Positions 16,828 to 25,193 of a DNA stretch of 64,000 nucleotides are shown piece by piece. The notes under the pieces were generated by a model. That model saw nothing but the letters and a program-made list of their open reading frames with translations, ran no database searches and was not told the DNA's origin. Origin of the DNA: Mycolicibacterium xanthum (GTDB lineage: Bacteria; Actinomycetota; Actinomycetes; Mycobacteriales; Mycobacteriaceae); the NCBI RefSeq assembly GCF_019710635.1, contig NZ_JAIFZS010000045.1:1-64000 (forward strand). The letters run 5' to 3'. The position numbers were made by a program, and so were the translations under genes. Numbering within the stretch: position 1 is the first letter of the stretch; each line of letters starts with the position of its first letter.

Positions 16828-17598
16828 GTGAATGACAAGTTCTCGATGGAGGGTCGGGTCGCCATCATCACCGGCGGCGGAACCGGAATCGGCCGGGCCT
16901 CGGCGATCCTGTTGGCTGAGCGCGGCGCCGACATCGTGCTGGCCGGACGTCGCCTCGACCCCCTGAAGGAGACCGCCAGCGAGATCGAGGCGCTCGGTCG
17001 CCGCGCAGTTGCAGTTCCGACCGACGTGACCAAGGCCGACGAGTGCCGCGATCTCGTCGACGCCACGCTCGCCGAATTCGGTCGGGTCGACGTCCTGATG
17101 AACAATGCGGGCGGCGGTGAGACGAAGTCGATCATGAAGTGGACGGACGAGGAGTGGGAGCAGGTACTGGAACTGAACCTGTCCAGTGCGTGGTATCTGT
17201 CCCGGGCCGCCGCCAAACCGATGATCGCGCAGGGCAGGGGGGCGATCGTCAACATCTCCTCGGGAGCCAGCCTGCTGGCCATGCCGCAGGCCGCGGCGTA
17301 CGGGGCCGCAAAGGCGGGACTGAACAACCTGACCGGATCGATGGCAGCCGCGTGGACGCGCAAGGGTGTCCGGGTGAACTGCATCGCGTGCGGTGCGATC
17401 CGGACCCCCGGTCTGGAGGCCGATGTCAAGCGTCAAGGGTTCGACATCGACATGATCGGGCAGACCAACGCCTCGGGCCGTATCGCCGAACCCGAGGAGA
17501 TCGGCTACGGAGTGCTGTTCTTCGCCTCCGACGCCTCGAGCTACTGCTCCGGTCAGACGCTCTACATGCACGGCGGCCCCGGTCCTGCGGGTGTCTGA
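16828..17598 (+). CDS. Short-chain dehydrogenase/reductase
   Basis: 256 residues from the GTG at 16828 (AGGAAG 8 bases upstream); the longer frame from 16744 would run through the operator and is rejected. Motifs TGGGTGIG, NNAGGG, ISSGASLLAMPQAAAYGAAK with the catalytic Ser, Tyr and Lys. The C-terminal YCSGQTLYMHGG is typical. The adjacent VOC protein at 17662 is in the same direction 63 bp downstream, so they probably form an operon. Substrate unknown. Confidence 0.86.
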   Translation: MNDKFSMEGRVAIITGGGTGIGRASAILLAERGADIVLAGRRLDPLKETASEIEALGRRAVAVPTDVTKADECRDLVDATLAEFGRVDVLMNNAGGGETKSIMKWTDEEWEQVLELNLSSAWYLSRAAAKPMIAQGRGAIVNISSGASLLAMPQAAAYGAAKAGLNNLTGSMAAAWTRKGVRVNCIACGAIRTPGLEADVKRQGFDIDMIGQTNASGRIAEPEEIGYGVLFFASDASSYCSGQTLYMHGGPGPAGV

Positions 17599-17661
17599 CG
17601 CCGGCGTAGGCACTGTGCGACGACACTGCAGACGTTCCCCGTTCATCTTGGAGGCAATCGA

Positions 17662-18090
17662 ATGAGCGTCAGTCATGTGGGCTTACGTGTCCGCGAACTC
17701 GACCGTCAGAAGCGCTTCTACGAAGCGCTCGGTTTCACCGAAGTCAAGCGGTTGCGCGTACCGGACTCCCTCGCCGGCGGCCTGCTCGGGCTGGATTCTC
17801 CGATCGGTTTCGAGGCCGTCTATCTGCAGAACGGCGACTTCGTATTGCAGTTGCTGACATTCTCGGGCTACCCGGCGCCAGACGAGGCTGAGCGCACGAT
17901 GGTCGGAGCCGGTCTCACCCACCTGTCGATCGCAGTCGACGACATGGCGGCGGCGCAGGCCGCTGTCCGATCCGCGGGCGGTGCCGTCATCGCAGATCCG
18001 GGCGGGGGATTCGCCTGCATGATTCGTGACCCCGAAGGTCAGTTGCTGGAATTGGTGCACACCGACGTGGCTCCGGTGCCACGCAGCTGA
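17662..18090 (+). CDS. VOC (glyoxalase-fold) family protein
   Basis: 142 residues spanning two beta-alpha-beta-beta-beta modules. SHVGLRVRELDRQKRFYEAL supplies the first metal-ligand histidine and THLSIAVDD the second. The C-terminal FACMIRDPEGQLLELVH supplies the conserved glutamate. The family includes glyoxalases, extradiol dioxygenases, epimerases and binding proteins. RBS GGAGG lies 7 bases before the ATG. Probably co-transcribed with the SDR at 16828; the reaction cannot be told from sequence alone. Confidence 0.85.
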   Translation: MSVSHVGLRVRELDRQKRFYEALGFTEVKRLRVPDSLAGGLLGLDSPIGFEAVYLQNGDFVLQLLTFSGYPAPDEAERTMVGAGLTHLSIAVDDMAAAQAAVRSAGGAVIADPGGGFACMIRDPEGQLLELVHTDVAPVPRS

Positions 18091-18124
18091 ACTCGATGGC
18101 GGCCGAGCGAGATCGCCGACAGCG

Positions 18125-18976
18125 TCAGCAGAGTTCACCGATCATGTCCGCGTAGCGGTCCAAGAACGGCAAAGTCGTTGCGGGATTGTCACCTTCGCGC
18201 CGGCCTCCGCCCAACACCACCCGGTTGAATCCGAGGTCGCGATAGGTCGTCAGACGCCGGAGTGACGGGTCCCCCCACGCCATGATGGTGAGGTCCAGCC
18301 TTCCTGGGTCCCGGCCGGTCTCTTCGGCCGTGCGACGGAAATCTGCGAGTGCGGCCGCGACGTCCCGCAGCCCGGCGTCGCCAGGAAGCCAGCCGTCGGC
18401 CCAAGGCAGGCACTGGCGGGTTGCCTTGGGTCCGGTGGCGGCGGCCAGGAGTGGGGGCCGAGAGGGTTCGTACGGCTTCGGATATGACCACACCGGATCG
18501 AAGTCGAAGAACTCGCCGTGGTGTTCGGACTCATCGTCGCACCACAATGCGTCCAGCGCAGCCACCATGTCTGCCAACGCACGATATCTGTCCGCCCAGG
18601 CGATTCGTCGGGACACCTCCAACTCGACGCGAACCCCCACTCCTACGCCGAGGAGCAGCCGGCCACCGCTCATGTGGTCCAGGGTGGCGACTTGCTTGGC
18701 GAGCGTGAACAGTTCGTGTTCCAACGGCAACAGCACGGCCGTGCCGAGCCGAAGTTCGGTGGTCGCCTGCGCCGCCGACATCAGCGATAGCAGAGGGTCG
18801 AGAATTCGCTTCTGAGACGCCAGTAGACCGGCCGGGAACTGGTCCCGGCCGCGCACCGGTATCTGCGGATGCTCGCCGACCCACATCGACTCGAAGCCGC
18901 GCGATTCCAGCTCGGAGGCGAGTTGGGCCGCCGCGAGATCGCGTGGCGTGTTCATTGAGACGAACCCCAGGTCCAT
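18125..18976 (-). CDS. LLM class F420-dependent oxidoreductase
   Basis: 283 residues from the ATG at 18976; the upstream extension crosses an island operator and is rejected. Luciferase-like motifs: MDLGFVSMNTP, GFESMWVGEH, LRLGTAVLLPLEHELF and HMSGGRLLLGVGVGVRVE. The latter part has PLLAAATGPKATRQCLPWADGW. Probably uses coenzyme F420 rather than FMN. It diverges from the P450 at 19058 and shares its operator. Substrate unknown. Confidence 0.85.
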   Translation of the reverse strand: MDLGFVSMNTPRDLAAAQLASELESRGFESMWVGEHPQIPVRGRDQFPAGLLASQKRILDPLLSLMSAAQATTELRLGTAVLLPLEHELFTLAKQVATLDHMSGGRLLLGVGVGVRVELEVSRRIAWADRYRALADMVAALDALWCDDESEHHGEFFDFDPVWSYPKPYEPSRPPLLAAATGPKATRQCLPWADGWLPGDAGLRDVAAALADFRRTAEETGRDPGRLDLTIMAWGDPSLRRLTTYRDLGFNRVVLGGGRREGDNPATTLPFLDRYADMIGELC

Positions 18977-19002
18977 TGGGCATCTTTCGGGTCGGAAGCC
19001 GC

Positions 19003-19022
19003 TGCTGTACGATCGTATTGCA
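19003..19022. promoter_or_regulatory. Island operator site 6
   Basis: TGCTGTACGATCGTATTGCA sits between the LLM enzyme (start 18976) and the P450 (start 19058). The core CTGTACGATCGTA is identical to sites 1 and 10. Confidence 0.72.
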
Positions 19023-19057
19023 CCACCGGTCAGGCAATGATGCAAGGGATTTGGAGC

Positions 19058-20257
19058 ATGATGCGCGTATCGGACGAGAAAGCGTTGTCCTACGACCCGT
19101 ACGACGTCGGGATCGACGTGGATCCGTATCCCACATATCGGCGGCTACGCGACGAGGCACCCGTGTACTACAACGAGAAGTTCGACTTCTGGGGCCTGAG
19201 CCGCTTCGCGGACGTGGAGTCCGCGCTTCGCGACGTGGAGAACCTCAGCTCGGCCAAAGGCGACATCCTCGAGGTGGTCAAGGCCGAACCGACCATGCCG
19301 CTCGGTGTCTTCATCAACGAGGACCCGCCGTTGCACACAGTCCATCGACTGCTGGTCTCCCGCGCGTTTACACCGAGAAAGATGAAGGCTATCGAGGAGC
19401 AGGTTCGTGCCTTCTGCGCCGCGTGCCTAGACCCTCTGGTCGGCGGTGACCGGTTCGACTTCACGCTCGACCTCGGCGCGGAGATGCCGATGCGAGTCGT
19501 GGGCATGTTGGTGGGCATTCCCGACTCGCTGCAGCGGTCGGTACGACAGGTGGCCGGCCAGCGACTCCGCAACAAGCCAGGCGAGCCGTTGCCGGTGAGT
19601 AAGGACAACTACTTCAACGGCAACATGTTCCGGGAGTATGTGGAATGGCGGGAAAAGAATCCCTCCGACGACCTCGTCACCGAACTGCTGGCTGTGGAGT
19701 TCAAGGATGTGTCCGGCGAAGTGCGCAAATTGAGCAGTGAAGAGCTTCTGGTCTTCCTGGGTGTGATTGCCAATGCCGGCACCGAGACGGTGGGTCGCCT
19801 GTTCGGTTGGCTGGGCAAGCTGCTGGGTGAGCACGCCGATCAGCGCCGGGAGCTGGTGCAGGACCCGTCACTGATACCCGGCGCGGTGGAGGAGGTCCTC
19901 CGCTACGAGCCTCCGGTCCACAATATCGCGCGCTATGTGACCAACGACGTTGTCTACCAGGGACAGACGATCGCCGCCGGCAGTGCTCTGCTGCTGATGG
20001 CAGGGTCGGCGAACCGCGATGAACGCAAGTTCGATGATCCCGAGCGGTTTGACATCCACCGGAATGCCAACCATCTGTCGTTCGGGCGAGGCACGCACTT
20101 CTGCCTCGGTGCATCGCTTGCGCGACTGGAGGGTCGTGTCGCGCTGGAGGAGATCCTGAAGCGTTGGCCCGACTGGACCGTGGACCTCGCCGGGGCGGTT
20201 CGGGCACCGACGGCGACGGTGCGCGGCTGGGACTCGATGCCCGCCATTCTTGGCTGA
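19058..20257 (+). CDS. Cytochrome P450 (paralogue C)
   Basis: About 399 residues from the ATG at 19058 (AAGGGA 8 bases upstream; the ATG at 19061 is also possible). It shares the DPYPTYRRLRDE N-terminus and the block SSAKGDILEVVKAEPTMPLG with P450s A and B. I-helix ANAGTETVGR keeps the Glu-Thr pair; ExxR in EEVLRYEPP; heme loop FGRGTHFCLGASLARLEG. It is the most diverged of the three paralogues. It diverges from the LLM enzyme and shares operator 6. No ferredoxin is adjacent. Substrate unknown. Confidence 0.9.
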   Translation: MMRVSDEKALSYDPYDVGIDVDPYPTYRRLRDEAPVYYNEKFDFWGLSRFADVESALRDVENLSSAKGDILEVVKAEPTMPLGVFINEDPPLHTVHRLLVSRAFTPRKMKAIEEQVRAFCAACLDPLVGGDRFDFTLDLGAEMPMRVVGMLVGIPDSLQRSVRQVAGQRLRNKPGEPLPVSKDNYFNGNMFREYVEWREKNPSDDLVTELLAVEFKDVSGEVRKLSSEELLVFLGVIANAGTETVGRLFGWLGKLLGEHADQRRELVQDPSLIPGAVEEVLRYEPPVHNIARYVTNDVVYQGQTIAAGSALLLMAGSANRDERKFDDPERFDIHRNANHLSFGRGTHFCLGASLARLEGRVALEEILKRWPDWTVDLAGAVRAPTATVRGWDSMPAILG

Positions 20258-20275
20258 TGAAGGCGGGCCGGCCGG

Positions 20276-21073
20276 TCACTCCGGGGCTGCTGGAGGCGCA
20301 ACCGGCACGTTGAGCAGACTGTCGGGGGTCGGGACCTCCGCGAACTCCATTCGCCACGGCGCCTTGTCGTGCTGCGCGACCCAGCAGCCACCGGTCTGGT
20401 CCAGTGGCGCCGTGGCCGCAAGCAGGACCGCCTTGGCGATGGCGTCCGGTTCCATGACGGGAACGCCGATTCGTTCCAACAGTGCGCGACGGTTGCCGAG
20501 CGCTGCGGTCTCGGTGATCCCCGGACAGATCGTGTGCACGGCGATCATCTCGGGGGCGAGGTTGGGGGCGATGGCCCGCATGAACCCGACGACGCCGTGC
20601 TTGCCCAGCGTGTAGACAGGGTCCGGATGCCAGGGCATGATGCCCGCAAGAGAGGCGGTCGCCAGGATCGCGCCCTCGGTCCGTTCCGGGCGGGCCCGTA
20701 GCGTGCGCACCGCTGCGGCGGCTCCGAACACCACACCGTCGAGGTTCACGCCCACGGATTTCCGATAGTCGGTGACGTCGAGTTCGCCGATGTCGCCGGA
20801 CCAGCGGATCGTGATGCCGGCATTGAGGAGCGCGAGATCCATGCTCCCGAACTCCTCGACACACGTGGCGAATACCCCGTCCACCTGGCCGTGGTCCGAG
20901 ACATCGCATTGGAGGCCGATTCCGTCGATCGACGCCGCGACGGCGGATGCAGCCGCACCGTCGATGTCGACCACACAGACCCGCATGCCTTCGTCGGCGA
21001 GGCTTTGCGCGGCAGCCTTTCCGATGCCGGAACCCCCACCGGTCACGAGTGCTACGCGCCCCTGCAGCTGCAC
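20276..21073 (-). CDS. Short-chain dehydrogenase/reductase
   Basis: 265 residues from the GTG at 21073, behind GGAGAGG; an in-frame GTG at 21112 is possible. TGGGSGIG, VVDIDGAAA (NAD-type acidic residue), LNAGI and TASLAGIMPWHPDPVYTLGK with the catalytic Ser-Tyr-Lys. The C-terminus is atypical, with LDQTGGCWVAQHDKAPWRME replacing the usual TGQ...VDGG end. It follows the NTF2-like gene at 21158 on the minus strand, probably in one operon under operator 7. Confidence 0.82.
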   Translation of the reverse strand: MQLQGRVALVTGGGSGIGKAAAQSLADEGMRVCVVDIDGAAASAVAASIDGIGLQCDVSDHGQVDGVFATCVEEFGSMDLALLNAGITIRWSGDIGELDVTDYRKSVGVNLDGVVFGAAAAVRTLRARPERTEGAILATASLAGIMPWHPDPVYTLGKHGVVGFMRAIAPNLAPEMIAVHTICPGITETAALGNRRALLERIGVPVMEPDAIAKAVLLAATAPLDQTGGCWVAQHDKAPWRMEFAEVPTPDSLLNVPVAPPAAPE

Positions 21074-21157
21074 CGATCCGCCCCTCTCCAAAGAGTCGCT
21101 TCGCCGTGAAACGCGACGGCCGCCGAGTCGAGACGGCGTCCGTCGCAAGGGATTCGG

Positions 21158-21715
21158 TCAGTACCGCTCGACCGGTTCACCGTCCAGGACCAGCGGCCGG
21201 GCGTAAGACGGATCTGTCTTGTCCCACTTACCCTTGATGAAGCCCTTCACTGCGCCGGAAGCCATGACAGACGAGTCGCCGGTCATCATCCATTCGACGG
21301 TGCACCGGCGCAGGGCGATCTTCCAGACCCCGTCGCGACGCTCGAGGCGATCGAGGTAGCGGCCGCCCATCAGGGAGACGATCTTGCCGCCCTTGGCCCG
21401 CATGGCGCCCATCACGTAGGTCTCTGCGTGCGCTACGTCGCCGTCGATCTCACAGGTGTGCGTCGTGATGTTGTGCAGGTGATCCTCGAACACCTTGCTG
21501 TGTGCCGCGTTGGCCCACTCGCCGTACTCGGGGCCGAGTTTGACGATGGGGCCGTGCTCGTCGATACCGTCCTCGTGATAGACGCTGGCCATCAGCTCTG
21601 CATCGTGGCGGTCGTGACCGCGGGACTGGTTCATGATGCAGTCCAGGATCGCCGTCCGGTCTTCGAGGTACTGCACCCGCTTGCGCAGCTGGTCGAGGTC
21701 ATCGGTGTTCGACAT
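21158..21715 (-). CDS. NTF2-like / SnoaL family protein
   Basis: 185 residues from the ATG at 21715; longer starts would include the operator. DDLDQLRKRVQYLEDRTAIL begins an N-terminal helix. LMASVYHEDGIDEHGP and DRLERRDGVWKIALRRCTVEW are the conserved helix and strand blocks of SnoaL-like NTF2 folds found in dehydratases, isomerases and small subunits of ring-hydroxylating enzymes. Probably co-transcribed with the SDR downstream. Function unassigned. Confidence 0.8.
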   Translation of the reverse strand: MSNTDDLDQLRKRVQYLEDRTAILDCIMNQSRGHDRHDAELMASVYHEDGIDEHGPIVKLGPEYGEWANAAHSKVFEDHLHNITTHTCEIDGDVAHAETYVMGAMRAKGGKIVSLMGGRYLDRLERRDGVWKIALRRCTVEWMMTGDSSVMASGAVKGFIKGKWDKTDPSYARPLVLDGEPVERY

Positions 21716-21749
21716 GGTGGTCCTTTCGGGAGGTTCGAGGCGCCAATGC

Positions 21750-21767
21750 GCTGTACACCTGTATAGC
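21750..21767. promoter_or_regulatory. Island operator site 7
   Basis: GCTGTACACCTGTATAGC has perfect outer arms and lies 35 bp upstream of the NTF2-like start at 21715. It is paired with site 8, 46 bp away, in the same divergent promoter region. Confidence 0.72.
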
Positions 21768-21812
21768 ACACCTGAAGGTGGTGGCAATGTGCTTGACCCT
21801 GTCGGCAGCTGC

Positions 21813-21832
21813 TGCTATACACACGTACAGCA
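21813..21832. promoter_or_regulatory. Island operator site 8
   Basis: TGCTATACACACGTACAGCA is a full match to the consensus, upstream of the FMN reductase (start 21918) on the opposite side of the divergent region from site 7. Confidence 0.75.
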
Positions 21833-21917
21833 CAGAAGGCCGCAACCCGAAAGTACTTTCCGCATGCCCCCAACGCACGAAACCGATCAGCTCGACATCG
21901 CCGGAGGCGGGAGCGCG

Positions 21918-22475
21918 ATGAGCGCGACTTCCCCCGGGGTGACCGTTCTGGTAGTGGTGGGCAGCCTGCGCAAGGCCTCCGTCAACCGTCAGCTCGCACA
22001 AGTCGCCATCGAGAATGCGCCCAGCGGCGTGCAGATGGTGTTGTTCGACCGGGTGGGTGAATTGCCGCTATACAACGAGGACCTCGATACCGAACCGCCG
22101 CTGGCACAGGTGGCTGCGCTGCGCGAAGCAGCCGGTGGCGCTGACGCGGCCCTCGCGGTCACACCCGAATACAACGGCAGCATCCCCGGCGCGCTGAAGA
22201 ATGTCATCGACTGGCTGTCGCGTCCCTACGGCCGAAGTCCGATGAAGGGCAAGCCGGTAGCGGTGATCGGAGCTTCGCTCGGCCAGTACGGGGGTGGCTG
22301 GGCCCACGACGAGGCGCGAAAATCGTTCGGGATCGCCGGCCTGCAGGTGGTCGACGACTGCACGCTGTCAATGCCCACGAAGTCGCTGGCGGGCAGGCAC
22401 CCCGCTGAACACGATGAGGTAGTGCAGCAGCTTCGCGGAATCACGCAGCGCCTAGCAGCGGCTGTGGTCCGCTAG
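21918..22475 (+). CDS. NADPH-dependent FMN reductase
   Basis: 185 residues from the ATG at 21918. VVVGSLRKASVNRQLA is the flavodoxin-like phosphate-binding loop (GSxRxxSxN), and TPEYNGSIPGALKNVIDWL is the second family signature. It reduces free FMN with NADPH, often for a two-component monooxygenase. The likely client is the NtaA/DszA-type monooxygenase at 30017, which carries the same operator. A decayed copy of the same gene lies at 29013-29165, next to that monooxygenase. Its last codon overlaps the end of the convergent gene at 22472. Confidence 0.88.
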   Translation: MSATSPGVTVLVVVGSLRKASVNRQLAQVAIENAPSGVQMVLFDRVGELPLYNEDLDTEPPLAQVAALREAAGGADAALAVTPEYNGSIPGALKNVIDWLSRPYGRSPMKGKPVAVIGASLGQYGGGWAHDEARKSFGIAGLQVVDDCTLSMPTKSLAGRHPAEHDEVVQQLRGITQRLAAAVVR

Positions 22476-22774
22476 CCGATTCGCCTGGTTCGGTCGACGG
22501 AAGATGCTCGCCGGATCAGATCGGCGTCGGCGTCATCGAACTCTCCCAAGTGAGGTTCGGCGGCTTCGACGATTCGGTAGAACCTGTCCCATACCGAGTT
22601 GGAGGGCAAACCGAAGCGGGAGAACGTGTCCTCGTCGTCGGGGCCCCCGAAGGGCGCCCAGGTGAGTACGAAAGTCAGCAGGTGGCGATCGAAGCAGTCG
22701 ATGTGCCGCACGGTGGCCGGGTGGATGTCCCGGACCGGAGAAGCCGTGCCCGTCCCACGGCCGACGATGGTCAC
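22472..22774 (-). CDS. Small hypothetical protein coupled to aldehyde dehydrogenase
   Basis: 100 residues from a GTG that overlaps the TGA of the aldehyde dehydrogenase (GTGA), so translation is coupled. The pattern ...LLTFVLTWAPFGGPDDEDTF, then RFGLPSNSVWDRFYRIVE is faintly like DUF3263-type small actinobacterial proteins, but I cannot place it firmly. No signal peptide, membrane segment or cysteine pair is visible. Function unknown; the tight coupling suggests a role tied to the dehydrogenase. Confidence 0.65.
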   Translation of the reverse strand: MTIVGRGTGTASPVRDIHPATVRHIDCFDRHLLTFVLTWAPFGGPDDEDTFSRFGLPSNSVWDRFYRIVEAAEPHLGEFDDADADLIRRASSVDRTRRIG

Positions 22775-24252
22775 CCGGGAAGGCCGATCGTCTTGATGGC
22801 CAGGTACTCCAGGTAACCGTGGCTGCCGTTGCGATAGCCGAGCCCGCTCTGCTTCGTGCCCCCGAAGGGGCTGGTGATCCCGAAGTGGCTCTTGCCGTTG
22901 ATCGTGACATTGCCTGTTCGCATCCGGGTCGCCACCGCGAGCGCGCGGTCGACATCGCCGGACGAGACCTCACCGGAGAGACCGTAGATGGAGTTGTTGG
23001 CGATGGCGATCGCGTCGTCGTCGCCGTCGTAGGGTGTGACCGTCAGGACGGGACCGAAGATCTCTTCCTGGGCGATCTGTGAGTCCGGATCGACGTCGGC
23101 CAACAGGGTGGGCTGGGTGTAATAGCCCCGCGGAAGGTTCTCCGGTACTCCGCCTCCGGTGATCAATCGAGCCCCCGAAGCGATGCCACTCTCGATCAGA
23201 CCAAGCACCTTCTGCCGCTGCGCAGCACTGATTTGCGGCCCCTGCATGACGCCTGGTGTCCAGGGGTCTCCGACCGGGAAGTTCTCCATCGACGCTTTCA
23301 GCAGTGCGAGGCCTTCCTCATATCGACTGCGTGGCAGAAGGATTCGGCTGGGCAGAATGCAGCTCTGGCCGGACATCACACAGGCCATCATCGCGGCTAA
23401 CGGGAGCGCTGAATTGAAGTCTGCGTCGTCGAGCACGATGTGGGCGGATTTGCCGCCGAGTTCGAGCAACGTCTTCTTGACCGTGGGGGCTCCGGCCGCG
23501 AGTATCGCGCGACCGGTCGCTGTAGAGCCGGTGAAGGTGATCATGTCGACCCGCGGATCCGCGGAGAGGGCGGCGCCGACCTCGTTCGAATTCGATGTGA
23601 CGACATTGAACACCCCGGCAGGGATGTCGGTTTCCTCGGCGACGATACGGCCGAGTTCGCTACCCGACCAGGGTGTCAACTGAGCAGGCTTGAGGACGAC
23701 GGTGTTTCCCGCCATCAATGCCGGAATGGTTTCGGCGACATTGAGGTAGAAGGGCACGTTCCACGGAGTGATTGCGCCGACTACTCCCATCGGCTCGTAG
23801 TGCAGTCTCCGTCGCGCCGGGCCGAGGGCCGTCTCATGCATACCGGTATCGACCTGATAGTCGAACGATCGGCCGTAGTCGGCCCAGTGTTTGACCTCGG
23901 CGATCGGATCCTCGATCTGGCTGGCGGTCACCGTGATCGGACACCCGACCTCGGTGATCAGAACGCGGCGCAGGCGCTCCTTGTTGCGATCGAGCGCCTG
24001 GTGCAACTGCATCAGGCAGTGGTGGCGGAACTCGACATCGCGCGACCACTCCGTGTGGCCGAATGCGCGCGTCGCGGCGCCGACCGCGCGTTCCATATCG
24101 GCCACCGTCGCGTCGGTGGCCTGACCGACGACTTCGGCGGTGGCCGGGTGCTCGACATCGAAGGATGCGCCCGAATCGGTGAGCTGCAGTTCTCCGTCGA
24201 TGAGCATTCGCGGCTCGCCGGGCAGAACGCCGATGTCCTCTACATTCGTCAT
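22771..24252 (-). CDS. NAD(P)-dependent aldehyde dehydrogenase
   Basis: 493 residues from the ATG at 24252, behind GGAAGGAG. PWNVPFYLNVAETIPALMAG and VLKPAQLTPWSG are cofactor-site blocks. FTGSTATGRAI is the NAD-loop motif, LELGGKSAHIVLDDAD carries the catalytic Glu, MSGQSCILPSRIL the catalytic Cys, and EEIFGPVLTVTPYDGDDDA follows late. It oxidises an aldehyde to the acid. It has its own operator (site 9) and is preceded by a TetR gene in the same direction. It is the only intact aldehyde dehydrogenase in the window. Confidence 0.93.
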   Translation of the reverse strand: MTNVEDIGVLPGEPRMLIDGELQLTDSGASFDVEHPATAEVVGQATDATVADMERAVGAATRAFGHTEWSRDVEFRHHCLMQLHQALDRNKERLRRVLITEVGCPITVTASQIEDPIAEVKHWADYGRSFDYQVDTGMHETALGPARRRLHYEPMGVVGAITPWNVPFYLNVAETIPALMAGNTVVLKPAQLTPWSGSELGRIVAEETDIPAGVFNVVTSNSNEVGAALSADPRVDMITFTGSTATGRAILAAGAPTVKKTLLELGGKSAHIVLDDADFNSALPLAAMMACVMSGQSCILPSRILLPRSRYEEGLALLKASMENFPVGDPWTPGVMQGPQISAAQRQKVLGLIESGIASGARLITGGGVPENLPRGYYTQPTLLADVDPDSQIAQEEIFGPVLTVTPYDGDDDAIAIANNSIYGLSGEVSSGDVDRALAVATRMRTGNVTINGKSHFGITSPFGGTKQSGLGYRNGSHGYLEYLAIKTIGLPG

Positions 24253-24329
24253 CGGCGCGACTCCTTCCATGCCACGGCTCATCGGGCGGCGACGTTCGCC
24301 CCCGGGGTCCGAGCCAACCATTCACCCGA

Positions 24330-24349
24330 TGCTATACGAGCGTACAGCA
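24330..24349. promoter_or_regulatory. Island operator site 9
   Basis: TGCTATACGAGCGTACAGCA fits the consensus fully. It lies 78 bp upstream of the aldehyde dehydrogenase start, within the 170-bp gap after the TetR gene, which gives the dehydrogenase its own promoter. Confidence 0.75.
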
Positions 24350-24422
24350 AAACCGGGCCGGCGCGGTCTCGGGGCTTGCAGGTGGGGCCGGCGTCAGCTG
24401 AGCGCTGTGAGGGACCGGACGT

Positions 24423-25100
24423 TCATCGGCGGCGGGCAGAGCGATGCCTGGGCGCCGCCGTGTTCGTCTTCGCGACGTTCGGGGTGCTGGGCGACTTCGT
24501 GGTTCCGTCGGCGGGGGGTTCCAGCATGTTCACGTAGCGCTCGAAGGCGGCGGTCACTTCCTCGTGGGCGGTGTCGACACCGACGCCTTCCTCCAGACTC
24601 AGGAGTTTGGGGAGTCCGGAGATCAGCAGCTGCAAAGCCGGAAGGGACAGGTGCCCCCCGGGATGCGCACCTTCACCGAACTTGGCTGTGAGCGCGTCCA
24701 GTTGGAGCTTGCGCATCTGCTCGGTCACGCCGGCGATTTCGGCACGAATCGACTTGCGATGGTTGCCCAGGGCCATGAACTCGGTCATCAACGCCCCGGT
24801 TGCCTCGTGCCAACTGAATTCCCACACGGCCCGCAGTGGGTCTTCGACATGCCTGTCCAGCGCCCGGGCCAATACGGCCAGATTGCGCTCTGAGTAGCGA
24901 CGGATGGCGGCCAGGAAAATGTCGTCGAGCGTGGGGAAGTAGTACTGCACCAGGCTCGGCGTCACGCCGGCCGCTGTTGCCACCGCACGGTAGCTGACAC
25001 TCGCGTAACCCTCGTCGAGCATCATCTTCTCTACCCGGTCCAACAGGGTGTCCCTGGTTTTGGAGGTTTCGGCGCCCACGCGCCGCGGCGATGATGCCAT
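24423..25100 (-). CDS. TetR family regulator (paralogue 1)
   Basis: 225 residues from the ATG at 25100 (GAGGAGACC upstream). DNA-binding domain residues about 15-60: DEGYASVSYRAVATAAGV then TPSLVQYYFPTLDDIF. The C-terminal ligand domain includes LLISGLPKLLSLEEGVGVDT. The regulators at 28302 and 31427 share the same VSYR...LVxYYFP and IPK...LEE blocks, so the three are paralogues within one island. Any of them could be the protein that binds the recurring palindrome; its own upstream region has no copy. Confidence 0.88.
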   Translation of the reverse strand: MASSPRRVGAETSKTRDTLLDRVEKMMLDEGYASVSYRAVATAAGVTPSLVQYYFPTLDDIFLAAIRRYSERNLAVLARALDRHVEDPLRAVWEFSWHEATGALMTEFMALGNHRKSIRAEIAGVTEQMRKLQLDALTAKFGEGAHPGGHLSLPALQLLISGLPKLLSLEEGVGVDTAHEEVTAAFERYVNMLEPPADGTTKSPSTPNVAKTNTAAPRHRSARRR

Positions 25101-25193
25101 GGTCTCCTCGCTCGATCGGTTCTGGACATTCTCGCACTCGAGGTGGTGCTGTGCGTTGGCATAGGCCATGTTTCGATGGCCCCGGCGGCTCGT

